This document shows, one piece after another, positions 1 to 8,512 of a DNA stretch of 64,000 bases (the first letter of the stretch is position 1; every line of letters begins with the position of its first letter). The position numbers were made by a program, and so were the translations under genes. The notes under the pieces were generated by a model. It did not search any database and had not been told where the DNA came from. It saw nothing but the letters and a program-made list of their open reading frames with translations. Location: NCBI RefSeq assembly GCF_003014755.1, contig NZ_PYAW01000002.1, positions 62,001 to 126,000 of the forward strand, in the 5' to 3' direction. The DNA comes from Chitinophaga niastensis (GTDB taxonomy: Bacteria; Bacteroidota; Bacteroidia; Chitinophagales; Chitinophagaceae).

Positions 1-1442
1 AACGACTGATATATATAGCCATCACTGCGGGTTGTATGATGGCAGGTGCCTGTACCAAATTTCTGGATATAGTCCCTAAAGGAAAAGATACACCGCATAC
101 CCTGGATCAATATAATGGGTTACTGAATAGTGTAACGTTGATTAATTATAGTGATGTTACGCAATATGCTGATGGAAGCTCCTCTATAAAGGGCGGTACA
201 GATATGAATGTGATGATGGGGGATGATATGATCAGTGATTCGTTGTATTTATCTCAGCTCGGACCCTCTTATATAAACAGCTATACCTGGAAGGATAATA
301 TTTACCAGCCGGATGAAGATGCTATTGTGTGGGGTGCTTTTTACGGACAGAATTATACCTATAACCTGGTTGCTAACAATGTGATGCAGGTAACGGATGG
401 TAATATACAGAAGAAGAAACAGCTGCAGGCAGAAGCGAGGGTAGGCCGTGCTTTGATGCACTTTATGCTGCTGAACTATTTTGCAAAACCATATGATCCG
501 GCTACTGCGGCCACCGATCCTGGTGTGCCGTTGGTAACCGAAGCCAATGCATTGGCTTCAGGATTTAAAAGGGCCAGCGTACAGGAGGTATACAGCTATA
601 TAGTGAATGAGCTCACTGCAGCTATTCCTGATCTGCCGGAAGTAACGCCTATGCGCCTGCGTATGGGTAAATCTGCAGGATACTATATTCTGGGACAGGT
701 GTATTTAACTATGGGAAAATACGACCTGGCGCTCCCTGTGCTACAGCAATCCAAGGCTGCATTGGCAAATAGTGCAGTGCCTGTACACCTGTATGATTAT
801 AACCAGTTGATGCCAACCTGGACATCGCCGTTTATGCCCAGTTTTGGTGCATTTAACATGCCTCTTCAATTTGATAATGAGGAGAATATTTACCTGAAAC
901 AAGTGTCTTTGCTGAATTTCATTTTTAGCAATGCAGGTATGGTTAGCCCTGCTACATTGGCGAAGTTCGACCCTGCTGATCTGCGGTTGAATTTCTTTTA
1001 TGGGGCAGACTATTTTACAGGCGCTACAAAATTGCCTTACCAGTTACATAACTCCCCATTTGGAGTAAACTATGGGCCTAATCTCCCCGGTTTATACCTG
1101 ATGCTGGCAGAATGTAAAGCCCGTACCGGTGATCTGGCGGGAGCTACCGCCGACCTTATTACTTTGCGCAGCGCACGCATGCCGGTGGCAAAAGCCGGTG
1201 TGAGCGCCACTACACAGGATGATCTGATCCGGTTTGTGATAGATGAACGCCTGCGTGAGTTTGCCTGCACCGGCCAGCGCTGGTTTGATATGCGCCGTCT
1301 TTCTACAGACCCGTTATTTAAGAATATAACGTATACGCATACACTGGGATCGGCCACTTTTACTATGCCGAAAGCCCGCTTAACGATGAAAATTCCTCCT
1401 AAAATTTTGCTTTTAAATCCGGGAATGGTGGATAATCCCTGA
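1..1442 (+). CDS. SusD/RagB-type outer-membrane glycan-binding lipoprotein, 5' end cut by window
   Basis: This is a SusD-family lipoprotein that would sit on the outer face of the outer membrane and pass ligand to a SusC channel. The reading frame is open from base 3. The codons before the first ATG (36) spell a hydrophobic stretch ending MAGAC, a lipobox, so the true start lies just outside the window and the mature protein begins at that Cys. TPR-like helices are seen in the first half. The C-terminal part has the family signature LYLMLAECKARTGDLAGA, followed by IDERLREFACTGQRWFDMRR. Its SusC partner should lie upstream of the window. Two secreted thioredoxin-like genes follow at once, a common arrangement in Chitinophagaceae. 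The ligand is not predictable. Confidence 0.93.
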   Translation, partial: RLIYIAITAGCMMAGACTKFLDIVPKGKDTPHTLDQYNGLLNSVTLINYSDVTQYADGSSSIKGGTDMNVMMGDDMISDSLYLSQLGPSYINSYTWKDNIYQPDEDAIVWGAFYGQNYTYNLVANNVMQVTDGNIQKKKQLQAEARVGRALMHFMLLNYFAKPYDPATAATDPGVPLVTEANALASGFKRASVQEVYSYIVNELTAAIPDLPEVTPMRLRMGKSAGYYILGQVYLTMGKYDLALPVLQQSKAALANSAVPVHLYDYNQLMPTWTSPFMPSFGAFNMPLQFDNEENIYLKQVSLLNFIFSNAGMVSPATLAKFDPADLRLNFFYGADYFTGATKLPYQLHNSPFGVNYGPNLPGLYLMLAECKARTGDLAGATADLITLRSARMPVAKAGVSATTQDDLIRFVIDERLREFACTGQRWFDMRRLSTDPLFKNITYTHTLGSATFTMPKARLTMKIPPKILLLNPGMVDNP

Positions 1443-1473
1443 TCATCTTCTTTCTGAAAAATATTTATAGCAT

Positions 1474-2631
1474 ATGAATTATAAAAAAATAATGAGCGCG
1501 GTAATGCTCATTGCTGGCGGGTTTTCTGCCACTGCACAAAATAGTTATACTGTAAAAGCTACATTGAAACACGCCGCGGATACAAAATTCCTGATAGCTT
1601 ATATGGACGGGAAAAATTTTGTACTGGACAGTAATTACACTACTGAAAATGGTGCGATTGTTTTTAAAGGAAAGGTAGATCGCCCGGTATTATGCCATTT
1701 TGCGGTCCGCAATCCGGCATTGAGTGTACAAACGAACGGCGGCTTTATTCCCGCGCCAGGCCTGCAATTTTTTCTTACAAATGATAACATTAGTATCACC
1801 GGCGATGCAAATGCTATATATAAAGCTGCTGTAATAGGTGGAAAAGAAAATAACGAATGGAGCAGTATTAAAGCAAAAGAAGCAGCTATTACAGGTAAAA
1901 ACTGGAGAAATACACAGCTGACCAACAAGGATACCGCTACTGCCAATGATCCTGCAGTGCGCGCAAAAACAAGGAAGCTAAGAGAAGAACTGGGAGCACA
2001 ACAGGATAAATTGCAAATGGGTTTTATAAAATCGTATCCGCAATCTTTGGTGAGTATGTATTTCCTGGCCAATATGATCAACAGTTTGAGCGCAACACAA
2101 CTGGAAACGGCCTATAAGAAGCTGGACAATAAATATAAAACTTCCGAATACGCTAAACGGATTGAAGATAAGCTGGCCAGTACCAAAGCCACTGCTGTCG
2201 GGCAAACGGCAATAGCACTGAATAAAGTAGACCTTAACGGGAATGCGGTAAATCTGCAAACACTGAAAGGAAAATATGTATTGCTCGACTTCTGGGGCAG
2301 CTGGTGTGGGCCTTGCCGCAACAGTCATCCGCATCTGAAGGAATTGTACAACATTTACAAAGCTGCCGGTTTTGAAATTGTAGGTATCGCGCAGGAACAA
2401 GGCGATGATGCATCATCCACATGGAAGAAAGCTATTACAGAAGATGGGCTCACCTGGATACAGGTACTCAACAATGCCGGCATGGAAAAATTTGATGCCG
2501 TGAAAGCCTATGGTGTGACTGCCTTTCCTACTAAAATACTGTTGGACAAAGAAGGTAAAATTATAGCAAGGTATGTAGGCCAGGAAGCAGAAGGATTAAC
2601 AGAAAAATTAGCAGTCATCTTTAAAAAATAA
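1474..2631 (+). CDS. secreted TlpA/ResA-like thioredoxin protein with DUF4369-type N-terminus
   Basis: A 385-residue exported thiol-disulfide oxidoreductase. A signal peptide ends near ATAQ (about residue 22). A DUF4369-like beta domain follows (about 24-125), then a helical middle and a C-terminal thioredoxin fold from about 240. The redox motif is WCGPC with cysteines at residues 278 and 281, and the cis-proline region is YGVTAFPTK. It lies 31 bases after the SusD gene and 3 bases before a paralogue, so the three are probably one operon. The family reduces disulfides in periplasmic or outer-membrane proteins, and the real substrate is unknown. The ATG at 1474 is chosen because it directly precedes the signal peptide. 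Confidence 0.92.
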   Translation: MNYKKIMSAVMLIAGGFSATAQNSYTVKATLKHAADTKFLIAYMDGKNFVLDSNYTTENGAIVFKGKVDRPVLCHFAVRNPALSVQTNGGFIPAPGLQFFLTNDNISITGDANAIYKAAVIGGKENNEWSSIKAKEAAITGKNWRNTQLTNKDTATANDPAVRAKTRKLREELGAQQDKLQMGFIKSYPQSLVSMYFLANMINSLSATQLETAYKKLDNKYKTSEYAKRIEDKLASTKATAVGQTAIALNKVDLNGNAVNLQTLKGKYVLLDFWGSWCGPCRNSHPHLKELYNIYKAAGFEIVGIAQEQGDDASSTWKKAITEDGLTWIQVLNNAGMEKFDAVKAYGVTAFPTKILLDKEGKIIARYVGQEAEGLTEKLAVIFKK

Positions 2632-2634
2632 AAC

Positions 2635-3768
2635 ATGAAATATATTATAATTACCAGCGTAGTAGCCTCCATGATGGCTGCTTCGGGCGCCATAGCACAA
2701 CAGGCGTATATTATCAAAGGAGGTATCAGTGGTCTTCCTAAAGAAACCAAAGTAATGCTGAGCTACCGTGTTGATAAAAAAGAAATAGAAGATTCTGCCA
2801 CCACTAAGAACGGTGCATTTGAATTAAAAGGAACCATCAGTGAGCCCGTGAATGCTACCCTTAAACTCAAAGCACTGGACGATGACGGTAAATTCACTAT
2901 TGAAAAAATGCTGTTTGCAGATAAACAGGATTTTTATCTGGAGAAAGGAATATTCACCGTTAACGGTAACGGCAGTATGAAAAAATCGCTGATCAAAGGC
3001 GGTACTGTGCAAGCGGATTATTTGCTGCTGCAAAACCAGCTGAAACCTTTAACAGACCAGTTTGAGCCTTTGTCGGAAGAAATGAAAACGCAATACCTGC
3101 GCAAGAATAATACCGCAGTAGATTCTATTCAGAAATTAATGTCGCCTTTACGTGATAAGATAGAAGAAGGAGAGCTGGCTTTTATTAAATCCCATCCCGC
3201 CTCTTTTGTGAGCTGGGATATGGTAATAGGACGCAGCAGTATTATCAATCCTGATAAGTTTGAGCCGCTGTTTAATGGAATGGATCAGCGTTTCAAAAAT
3301 TCTGTAAAAGGGAAGGAGCTCGCTGCCAAATTAGATATCGCTAAAAAAACAGCCATCGGACATCCTGCACTGCCGTTTACGCAGGCAGATACCACCGGAG
3401 CAACCATTACACTGGCTTCTCTTAAAGGGAAATATGTGCTGGTAGATTTCTGGGCCAGCTGGTGCGGCCCTTGCAGAGCAGAAAATCCTAATGTACGTAA
3501 AGCTTATGCACATTACCACGATAAAAACTTTGAAGTCATTGCTATTTCATTGGATGAAAAACGTGCACCGTGGATAAAAGCTATTAATGACGACAAACTC
3601 CCATGGCTACACGTAAGTGACCTGAAAGGCTGGAGCAATGAAGTGGCTAAGGCTTACGGTATTACTGCTGTGCCTCAGAACCTGCTACTGAACCCGGATG
3701 GTGTGATCATTGCTAAAAATCTGCGTGGCGAAAGGTTGGAGCAGAAGCTGGCGGAAGTATTGAAATAA
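2635..3768 (+). CDS. secreted TlpA/ResA-like thioredoxin protein, tandem paralogue
   Basis: A 377-residue paralogue of the preceding gene with the same architecture: signal peptide ending AIAQ, DUF4369-like N-terminal domain, helical linker and thioredoxin domain with WASWCGPC (cysteines 277 and 280) and the cis-proline stretch AVPQN. The start codon lies 3 bases after the previous stop, so translation is probably coupled. A strong bidirectional hairpin begins right after the stop codon and ends the operon. Two different DUF4369-TlpA paralogues in series suggest either a division of substrates or an electron relay, but the sequence alone cannot tell which. Confidence 0.92.
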   Translation: MKYIIITSVVASMMAASGAIAQQAYIIKGGISGLPKETKVMLSYRVDKKEIEDSATTKNGAFELKGTISEPVNATLKLKALDDDGKFTIEKMLFADKQDFYLEKGIFTVNGNGSMKKSLIKGGTVQADYLLLQNQLKPLTDQFEPLSEEMKTQYLRKNNTAVDSIQKLMSPLRDKIEEGELAFIKSHPASFVSWDMVIGRSSIINPDKFEPLFNGMDQRFKNSVKGKELAAKLDIAKKTAIGHPALPFTQADTTGATITLASLKGKYVLVDFWASWCGPCRAENPNVRKAYAHYHDKNFEVIAISLDEKRAPWIKAINDDKLPWLHVSDLKGWSNEVAKAYGITAVPQNLLLNPDGVIIAKNLRGERLEQKLAEVLK

Positions 3769-3837
3769 TTTTTTTATAGAGATATTTTGTTTCCGGAGAT
3801 GGAATTATTCCGGAAACAAAATATCTCTATAAAAAAA
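3769..3837. terminator. bidirectional rho-independent terminator
   Basis: A 29-base perfect inverted repeat (3769-3797 with 3809-3837) has an 11-base loop. The arms start and end with seven T or A, so a U-tract is made on either strand. It separates the convergent tlpA-like gene and the SDR gene, and the SDR stop codon follows directly. Confidence 0.93.
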
Positions 3838-4623
3838 CTATATCACAGGTGTTTTCCCACCGTCTACCGCCGTACTGGTGCCTGTAATATACCCTGCAGC
3901 TGGTGATGCCAGGAAAGCCACCAGGGCTGCTATTTCCCGGGCCTCTCCAAATCTTTGCATAGGTATCTCCTTCAGCCATTCGGTCTCTATTACATCTATG
4001 GAAACATTGCGTGCTGTGGCGCTGCTGTTAAATAACCCTTCTAAACGTGCGGTGGAAGTAGATCCCGGTAATACGTTATTCACAGTGATATTATGTGGTG
4101 CCAGTTCTGTAGCCAGTGTTTTAGACCAGGCTGCTACAGCCCAACGGGTAGTATTAGATACTCCCAGGTTTTTTAGTGGTGTTTTTACAGAAGTGGAAAT
4201 AATATTAATGATGCGGCCAAATCCGGCTTTGATCATGCCTGGTACAAATATCTGTGCCAAGGCCTGGTTGCAGAGCAGGTGTTGTGAAAATGCCGCAGTA
4301 AAAGCCTGTGCAGTGGCTTCTATAATAGGACCACCAGCGGGTCCACCGGTATTATTAATAACAATATGAACGGTTTCTTTTGCTGCTATTTTTGCCGCTA
4401 CATCGGCCACCTGTGCCACATCTGAAAAATCAGCAATTGCATAACTATGTTGTTGTCCATCATTAGTACTGAGTGTGGGCAATACCGCTTTTAATCTGTC
4501 TTCATTTCTGGCCAATAAAATGCAGGTTGCACCCAGTAATGATAATTCTACTGCTGTTGCCAGTCCTATTCCTTGTGAGCTACCGCAAACAAGCGCTGTT
4601 TTTCCTTTCAATGAGAGCTCCAT
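3838..4623 (-). CDS. SDR-family oxidoreductase with altered active site
   Basis: A 261-residue short-chain dehydrogenase/reductase. The Rossmann nucleotide motif is CGSSQGIG near residue 12. The NAG-type motif appears as NNTGG, and the C-terminal part has VNNVLPGSTSTARL and the usual YITGTSTAVDGG ending. The catalytic Tyr-x-x-x-Lys is not present. By alignment with the normal spacing, the segment after ISTS reads SNTTR, so Tyr is replaced by Ser/Asn and Lys by Arg. A group of 3-oxoacyl-ACP-reductase-like SDRs carries this change, so the function is uncertain. It stands alone, with an A-type repeat upstream. Confidence 0.88.
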   Translation of the reverse strand: MELSLKGKTALVCGSSQGIGLATAVELSLLGATCILLARNEDRLKAVLPTLSTNDGQQHSYAIADFSDVAQVADVAAKIAAKETVHIVINNTGGPAGGPIIEATAQAFTAAFSQHLLCNQALAQIFVPGMIKAGFGRIINIISTSVKTPLKNLGVSNTTRWAVAAWSKTLATELAPHNITVNNVLPGSTSTARLEGLFNSSATARNVSIDVIETEWLKEIPMQRFGEAREIAALVAFLASPAAGYITGTSTAVDGGKTPVI

Positions 4624-4657
4624 CGTAATTGTTTTGTATACAATTTAAGGATTTTGA

Positions 4658-4826
4658 TTTTCTCCCGATTAGACTGATTATGCTGATTACACTGATTTCT
4701 TTGTGAGATTAAAAAAGATTAGCGAAGATCAGAGCGGAAAAATCTTCGCTATAATCTTCGCTAATCTTTTTTAAATCCTGATGATAAAATCAGAGTAATC
4801 AGCATAATCAGTCTAATCGGGAGAAA
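4658..4826. repeat. family A nested inverted repeat, copy A1 (short form)
   Basis: Arms begin TTTCTCCCGATTAGAC and end with the reverse complement. Inside them is a second inverted pair, AAAAAGATTAGCGAAGAT with ATCTTCGCTAATCTTTTT. The core module found in copies A2-A4 is missing. It lies between the stop of the acyltransferase gene (4841) and the start of the SDR gene (4623), so it could end transcription of the former. Confidence 0.9.
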
Positions 4827-4840
4827 GACAACATCCGCAT

Positions 4841-5962
4841 CTACACGCGTACATATATTTTCTTCCTGTCCAGTATATACCCAACGCACCAGCAGGTGAG
4901 CATAAAGGCCAGGGAAAACAGCAACGACCCGAATTTTCCGGGCGACAGTGGCTGGAAAATATGATCATTGATCCATTGATAAAGGGAGACGCCATTTACT
5001 ACAAGAAAGTAAAACATAATCGCCATCACTTCAGACAGCAGGTAAAGGAATAATGGGTTTTTCCCGAATACAGTAAAAAAGCCGGTGCCAGCCTTTACGC
5101 CCAGTATATCTATTACAAAAATCAGCAGTGATAGCAGCATCAGATCTATACTTACAGTCAGCAATACATAAGAGCTGGTCCATAATTTTTTGTTGATAGG
5201 GAATACGGTATTCCAGGCATATGCCAGTGCAAAGAGCACCACGCCGGCTAGTACCATGCGCATCAGTCCTGGCTTTGTTCTGCCTTGTTGCTGTACAAAC
5301 AGTCCGGTGTAATAACCTGCAATAACATTCACTACAGCAGGAATAGTACTGAGTATACCTTCCGGATCAAAAGCAATGCCTTCGCCATGGTACATATGAT
5401 TATCGCCCATTACCATTTTGTCCAGGAAGATGCCCGCATTACCATTAATGCCATATTGGTCTCCCGGGGTACCACAATACCAGAGGATGGCCCAGTAGCC
5501 AAATAAAAACAGTGCACTGATGGCCCATACCCATTTTTTAGAACAGTAATGAATGAGTAAAGATGCGATACAATAACACAATGCAATGCGCTGTAATACG
5601 CCAAGAATGCGGGTGTGATCAATCGGCTTAAAGGTAAGTCCGGTATCCGTATGTTTAACAAACGGGAACCAGTACATGAAATAGCCAAGGAGGAAAATAA
5701 TCAGTGTACGTTTAAAAATCTTTCCGAGCACAGCCGAGTTGCCCAGCTGTTCATATTTTCTCATACTAAAGCTCATAGCGTTGCCTACAGCAAACAGAAA
5801 GGATGGAAATACGAGATCTGTGGGTGTCCAGCCATGCCAGGGAGCGTGGTCCAGCGGCCAGTAGGTGCCGCCGGTCCCACCTGTGTTGACTATTATCATG
5901 AAACAGACCGTCATGCCGCGGAATACATCCAGCGGTAAAAAGCGTTGTGAGCTTTGTGTCAT
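4841..5962 (-). CDS. HGSNAT/DUF5009-like membrane acyltransferase
   Basis: A 373-residue protein with about ten membrane helices, in the family of heparan-alpha-glucosaminide N-acetyltransferase and NagX-like proteins. The N-terminal signature LPLDVFRGMTVCFMIIVN is followed by LDHAPWHGWTPTDLVFPSFL, which holds the His that in HGSNAT carries the acetyl group. The ATG at 5962 is preferred over one at 6046 because the family begins close to this signature and AAGGGA lies just before it. The family moves acetyl groups across membranes onto amino sugars. The real substrate here is unknown. Neighbours do not form an obvious pathway. Confidence 0.87.
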   Translation of the reverse strand: MTQSSQRFLPLDVFRGMTVCFMIIVNTGGTGGTYWPLDHAPWHGWTPTDLVFPSFLFAVGNAMSFSMRKYEQLGNSAVLGKIFKRTLIIFLLGYFMYWFPFVKHTDTGLTFKPIDHTRILGVLQRIALCYCIASLLIHYCSKKWVWAISALFLFGYWAILWYCGTPGDQYGINGNAGIFLDKMVMGDNHMYHGEGIAFDPEGILSTIPAVVNVIAGYYTGLFVQQQGRTKPGLMRMVLAGVVLFALAYAWNTVFPINKKLWTSSYVLLTVSIDLMLLSLLIFVIDILGVKAGTGFFTVFGKNPLFLYLLSEVMAIMFYFLVVNGVSLYQWINDHIFQPLSPGKFGSLLFSLAFMLTCWCVGYILDRKKIYVRV

Positions 5963-6151
5963 TTCCCTTGAATTATTGGTTGATAAAGATGGTAAGGAAT
6001 GAAAATTTGCGTTTGAGCGTCTACAATATATACATCTAAAATTCAAAATCCAAATATCATCTTCAAAAGTAAATCGTAAATCAGGAGATGACAGATACTA
6101 ACATGCGATAAATTTATTATTTTTAGTTGCCGCCAACCAAACCCCTTTCTC

Positions 6152-7210
6152 ATGAGTAAAAGAATTATTACGCTGCTGTCATTATTCCTGTTGCTCCTGC
6201 AAATAGCCTGTACGCACAGAAAAAGCGACGTATGGTCTAAACAAAAGGCAAGAAGCTGGTATGCCCGTCAGGGTTGGCTGCGGGGATGTGATTTTATTCC
6301 CAGTACGGCTGTTAATCAACTGGAAATGTGGCAGGCAACTACTTTTGATACGGCAACCATTAATCGTGAACTGGGATATGCCGCTTCTATTGGATTAAAT
6401 TCTATGCGGGTATATCTGCATCACCTGGCCTGGGAGATAGATCCGGCGGGATTTAAGCAGCGGGTCAATACCTACCTGGATATTGCGGACCAGCATCATA
6501 TTTCTACCATCTTCGTATTTTTTGACGATTGCTGGAACAGTCAGTACCACGCCGGTGCTCAGCCGGCACCCAGAACAGGTGTGCATAATTCCGGCTGGAT
6601 ACAGGATCCCGGTTCGGCGATCTATACAAATGCAGCTTTAACGGACACCCTGGAGCGCTATGTAAAAGATATCCTCACTACTTTTGGTAAAGATCCCCGC
6701 ATTATACTGTGGGACCTGTATAACGAACCTGGCAATGGCTATGGTAACACAAGTCTGCCTTTACTGGAAAAAGTCTTCCAATGGAGCCGGCAGGTGAATC
6801 CTACGCAGCCTTTGTCGGCAGGAGTATGGGAAGTACGGCTGGAAAAACTGAGCGATTTTCAGCTGGATCATTCAGATGTGATTACTTATCATAACTATAT
6901 GACGCCGGAAAAACACCGGGAATGGATAGACCGGCTGCGTACCCGCGGGCGGCCGCTTATCTGCACAGAATATATGGCCCGCACACGTGGCAGCCGTTTC
7001 GATAATATTATGCCGATGCTTAAAATGGAAAACATTGGTGCTTATAACTGGGGACTGGTAGCGGGTAAAACAAATACTATTTATGCCTGGGATACGCCCA
7101 TCGCTGATGGGAAAGAGCCTGCACTCTGGTTTCATGACATTTTCAGAGCAGATGGTACACCTTATCGGGAGGAGGAGGTAACGTTGATTAAGCAGCTGAC
7201 AGGAAAATAA
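6152..7210 (+). CDS. GH5-like cellulase-family lipoprotein
   Basis: A 352-residue secreted glycoside hydrolase with a (beta/alpha)8 fold. A signal peptide ends in the lipobox LQIAC, so the product is probably a lipoprotein. The acid/base is Glu192 in DLYNEPGN and the likely nucleophile is Glu273 in LICTEYMAR, which fits clan GH-A. The segment GLNSMRVYLHHLAWE is also typical. Related proteins are often annotated as cellulase family or 1,4-beta-xylanase, but the exact GH5 subfamily and substrate cannot be read from the sequence. It is a single gene, convergent with the YitT gene and separated by a B-type repeat. Confidence 0.86.
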   Translation: MSKRIITLLSLFLLLLQIACTHRKSDVWSKQKARSWYARQGWLRGCDFIPSTAVNQLEMWQATTFDTATINRELGYAASIGLNSMRVYLHHLAWEIDPAGFKQRVNTYLDIADQHHISTIFVFFDDCWNSQYHAGAQPAPRTGVHNSGWIQDPGSAIYTNAALTDTLERYVKDILTTFGKDPRIILWDLYNEPGNGYGNTSLPLLEKVFQWSRQVNPTQPLSAGVWEVRLEKLSDFQLDHSDVITYHNYMTPEKHREWIDRLRTRGRPLICTEYMARTRGSRFDNIMPMLKMENIGAYNWGLVAGKTNTIYAWDTPIADGKEPALWFHDIFRADGTPYREEEVTLIKQLTGK

Positions 7211-7286
7211 TAATTACGAATTGCAAATTACGTATAGGCGCGATCTTCGCTTATAAACGTAATTCGCAATTCGCAATTCGTAATTA
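7211..7286. repeat. family B inverted repeat, copy B1
   Basis: Left arm TAATTACGAATTGCAAATTA and right arm ending CAATTCGTAATTA form an imperfect hairpin between two convergent genes. The first base follows the TAA of the GH5-like gene, and the last three bases are the stop codon of the YitT gene on the other strand. Probable role: bidirectional terminator. Confidence 0.88.
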
Positions 7287-8114
7287 TTTGGAAAATCCTC
7301 TTCCCAATACTTCATGCACTTCATGTATTACTACAAAGGCTTCGGGGTCTGTTTCCTGTACCAATGATTTTAGGCGCATCAGTTCCTGTTTACCGATAAC
7401 CACATACAACACTTCTTTGGGTGAGCCAGTATAGGCGCCATGCCCGTGCAGTACGGTGGCTCCGCGTTTCATATCGCCGGTAATTTTTTCTGCAATAGCG
7501 CTGGTTTGGGTAGAGATAATGGTGATAGCACGTTTGGTATTCAGGCCATCTACAATATAATCCACTGTCCGGGCGCCGATGTAAACGGCAATGAATGTAT
7601 ACATCGTTTTTTCTATCCCGATGATAAAAGATGATGCAGCTATTACCACAATATCAAATATCAACATAGCATTTCCCAGTGTCCATCCAAAATACTTATT
7701 GAATAAACGGGCTACAATAGCCGATCCGCCGGTAGTACCGCCGGAAAGGAATACCAGCCCAATGCCAATGCCTACCAGCAGTCCTGCGAAAATGGCTGCC
7801 AGCAAAGGATTGCTGGTAATAGGTGTTAACTTGTTTTCTGTCAGATAAAGAAAAAGCGAACAAAAGAAGATGCCCAATATTGTATATATCATGCTCCGTT
7901 TGTCCAGTAATTTGTAGCCGGTCACTATCAAAATGGCATTGATAATTAAATTGGTAATACCCGGCGACCAGCCCCAGTAGTAATAAGTAACAATGGTAAT
8001 ACCGATCACACCACCTTCCGATAATTTATTGGGAATGGCCAGGTAGTTAATACCTGCAGCAAAGATCAGCGCACCTACCACGATGAGTAGTATATTTTTA
8101 AGATGCTCTTTCAT
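7284..8114 (-). CDS. YitT-family membrane protein (DUF161 + DUF2179)
   Basis: A 276-residue inner-membrane protein with about six hydrophobic segments in the first 180 residues (for example LLIVVGALIFAAGINYLA and the glycine-rich VFLSGGTTGGSAIVAR). A soluble C-terminal DUF2179 domain follows (about 200-270: VLHGHGAYTGSPKEVLYVV). The pattern matches the YitT family found in many Bacteroidota and Firmicutes. Its role is not firmly known; transport of a small solute is often suggested. The stop codon lies inside the B1 repeat. No operon partner is seen. Confidence 0.92.
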   Translation of the reverse strand: MKEHLKNILLIVVGALIFAAGINYLAIPNKLSEGGVIGITIVTYYYWGWSPGITNLIINAILIVTGYKLLDKRSMIYTILGIFFCSLFLYLTENKLTPITSNPLLAAIFAGLLVGIGIGLVFLSGGTTGGSAIVARLFNKYFGWTLGNAMLIFDIVVIAASSFIIGIEKTMYTFIAVYIGARTVDYIVDGLNTKRAITIISTQTSAIAEKITGDMKRGATVLHGHGAYTGSPKEVLYVVIGKQELMRLKSLVQETDPEAFVVIHEVHEVLGRGFSK

Positions 8115-8231
8115 GCCGCAAAATTAGGTGATTTTCCCGCAAAAGGCACTAAGTACCATCTTGTAAAACAGGTTGTAACACACATTTAATAGTGACCGCA
8201 GATTATTTTTTAAAAATTATTGCCCCGCTAT

Positions 8232-8261
8232 TTGGAATTAATAAAACTCGATGTATATTTG
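8232..8261 (+). promoter_or_regulatory. Bacteroidota housekeeping promoter for the sulfur operon
   Basis: TTG at 8232-8234, then exactly 19 bases, then TATATTTG at 8254-8261 fit the Bacteroidota consensus TTG-N19-TAnnTTTG. Transcription should begin near 8267-8270, about 128 bases before the leader peptide and 415 bases before the first large gene. The 5' leader is therefore unusually long. Confidence 0.82.
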
Positions 8262-8279
8262 TCTACCAATTCAGTAGAC
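8261..8279. promoter_or_regulatory. palindromic operator candidate at the transcription start
   Basis: GTCTACcaattcaGTAGAC is a perfect 6-base inverted repeat with a 7-base spacer that overlaps the last base of the -7 element and the predicted start site. A repressor bound here would block initiation; alternatively it forms a small 5' hairpin. The regulator is not encoded in the window and is not identified. Confidence 0.6.
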
Positions 8280-8395
8280 TAATAAAATTTACCACCACCA
8301 GGGAGCATCAGGCAAAAGCTTCCGGCATCCTTTGATCCACCAGCAAGGTGCTGCTGCCATCATTATTGAAAAATTGTGTAAATAAAAAATACACT

Positions 8396-8512
8396 ATGAA
8401 AAGGCACACTCCGATTTGTGGAATGCGTTCCCATACGCAATATTCAGTGGTAACCACTACCTGTTCCCGTTACATTCAAACGGCGCACTACTGTTGTAGC
8501 TGCTGCTGTTAA
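8396..8512 (+). CDS. cysteine-rich leader peptide, putative attenuator
   Basis: A 38-codon reading frame with ATG at 8396 and TAA at 8510, missed by size-limited gene callers. It has seven Cys, at positions 8, 23, 33, 34, 36, 37 and 38, and ends YCCSCCC-stop. Five of the last six codons are Cys (TGT TGT AGC TGC TGC TGT). It has no signal peptide and no membrane segment. An A-rich stretch before the ATG (AATAAAAAATACACT) suits Bacteroidota translation. It lies in the 5' leader of an operon with a sulfatase. By analogy with amino-acid leader peptides such as those of trp and his, and with Cys-rich upstream ORFs known in mycobacteria, its translation should slow when Cys-tRNA is scarce. The regulatory role is inference. 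Confidence 0.78.
   Translation: MKRHTPICGMRSHTQYSVVTTTCSRYIQTAHYCCSCCC

Noticed and set aside
4658..4826. Family A repeats as insertion sequences or CRISPR
   Set aside because: No transposase frame, no evident target duplication, and the units are inverted rather than regularly spaced direct repeats with unique spacers.
8280..8395. Known SAM or cobalamin riboswitch in the sulfur operon leader
   Set aside because: I looked for the conserved cores of these riboswitches and did not find them. Only small hairpins such as CAGCA-AGG-TGCTG near 8342-8354 are visible. A new RNA element cannot be excluded.
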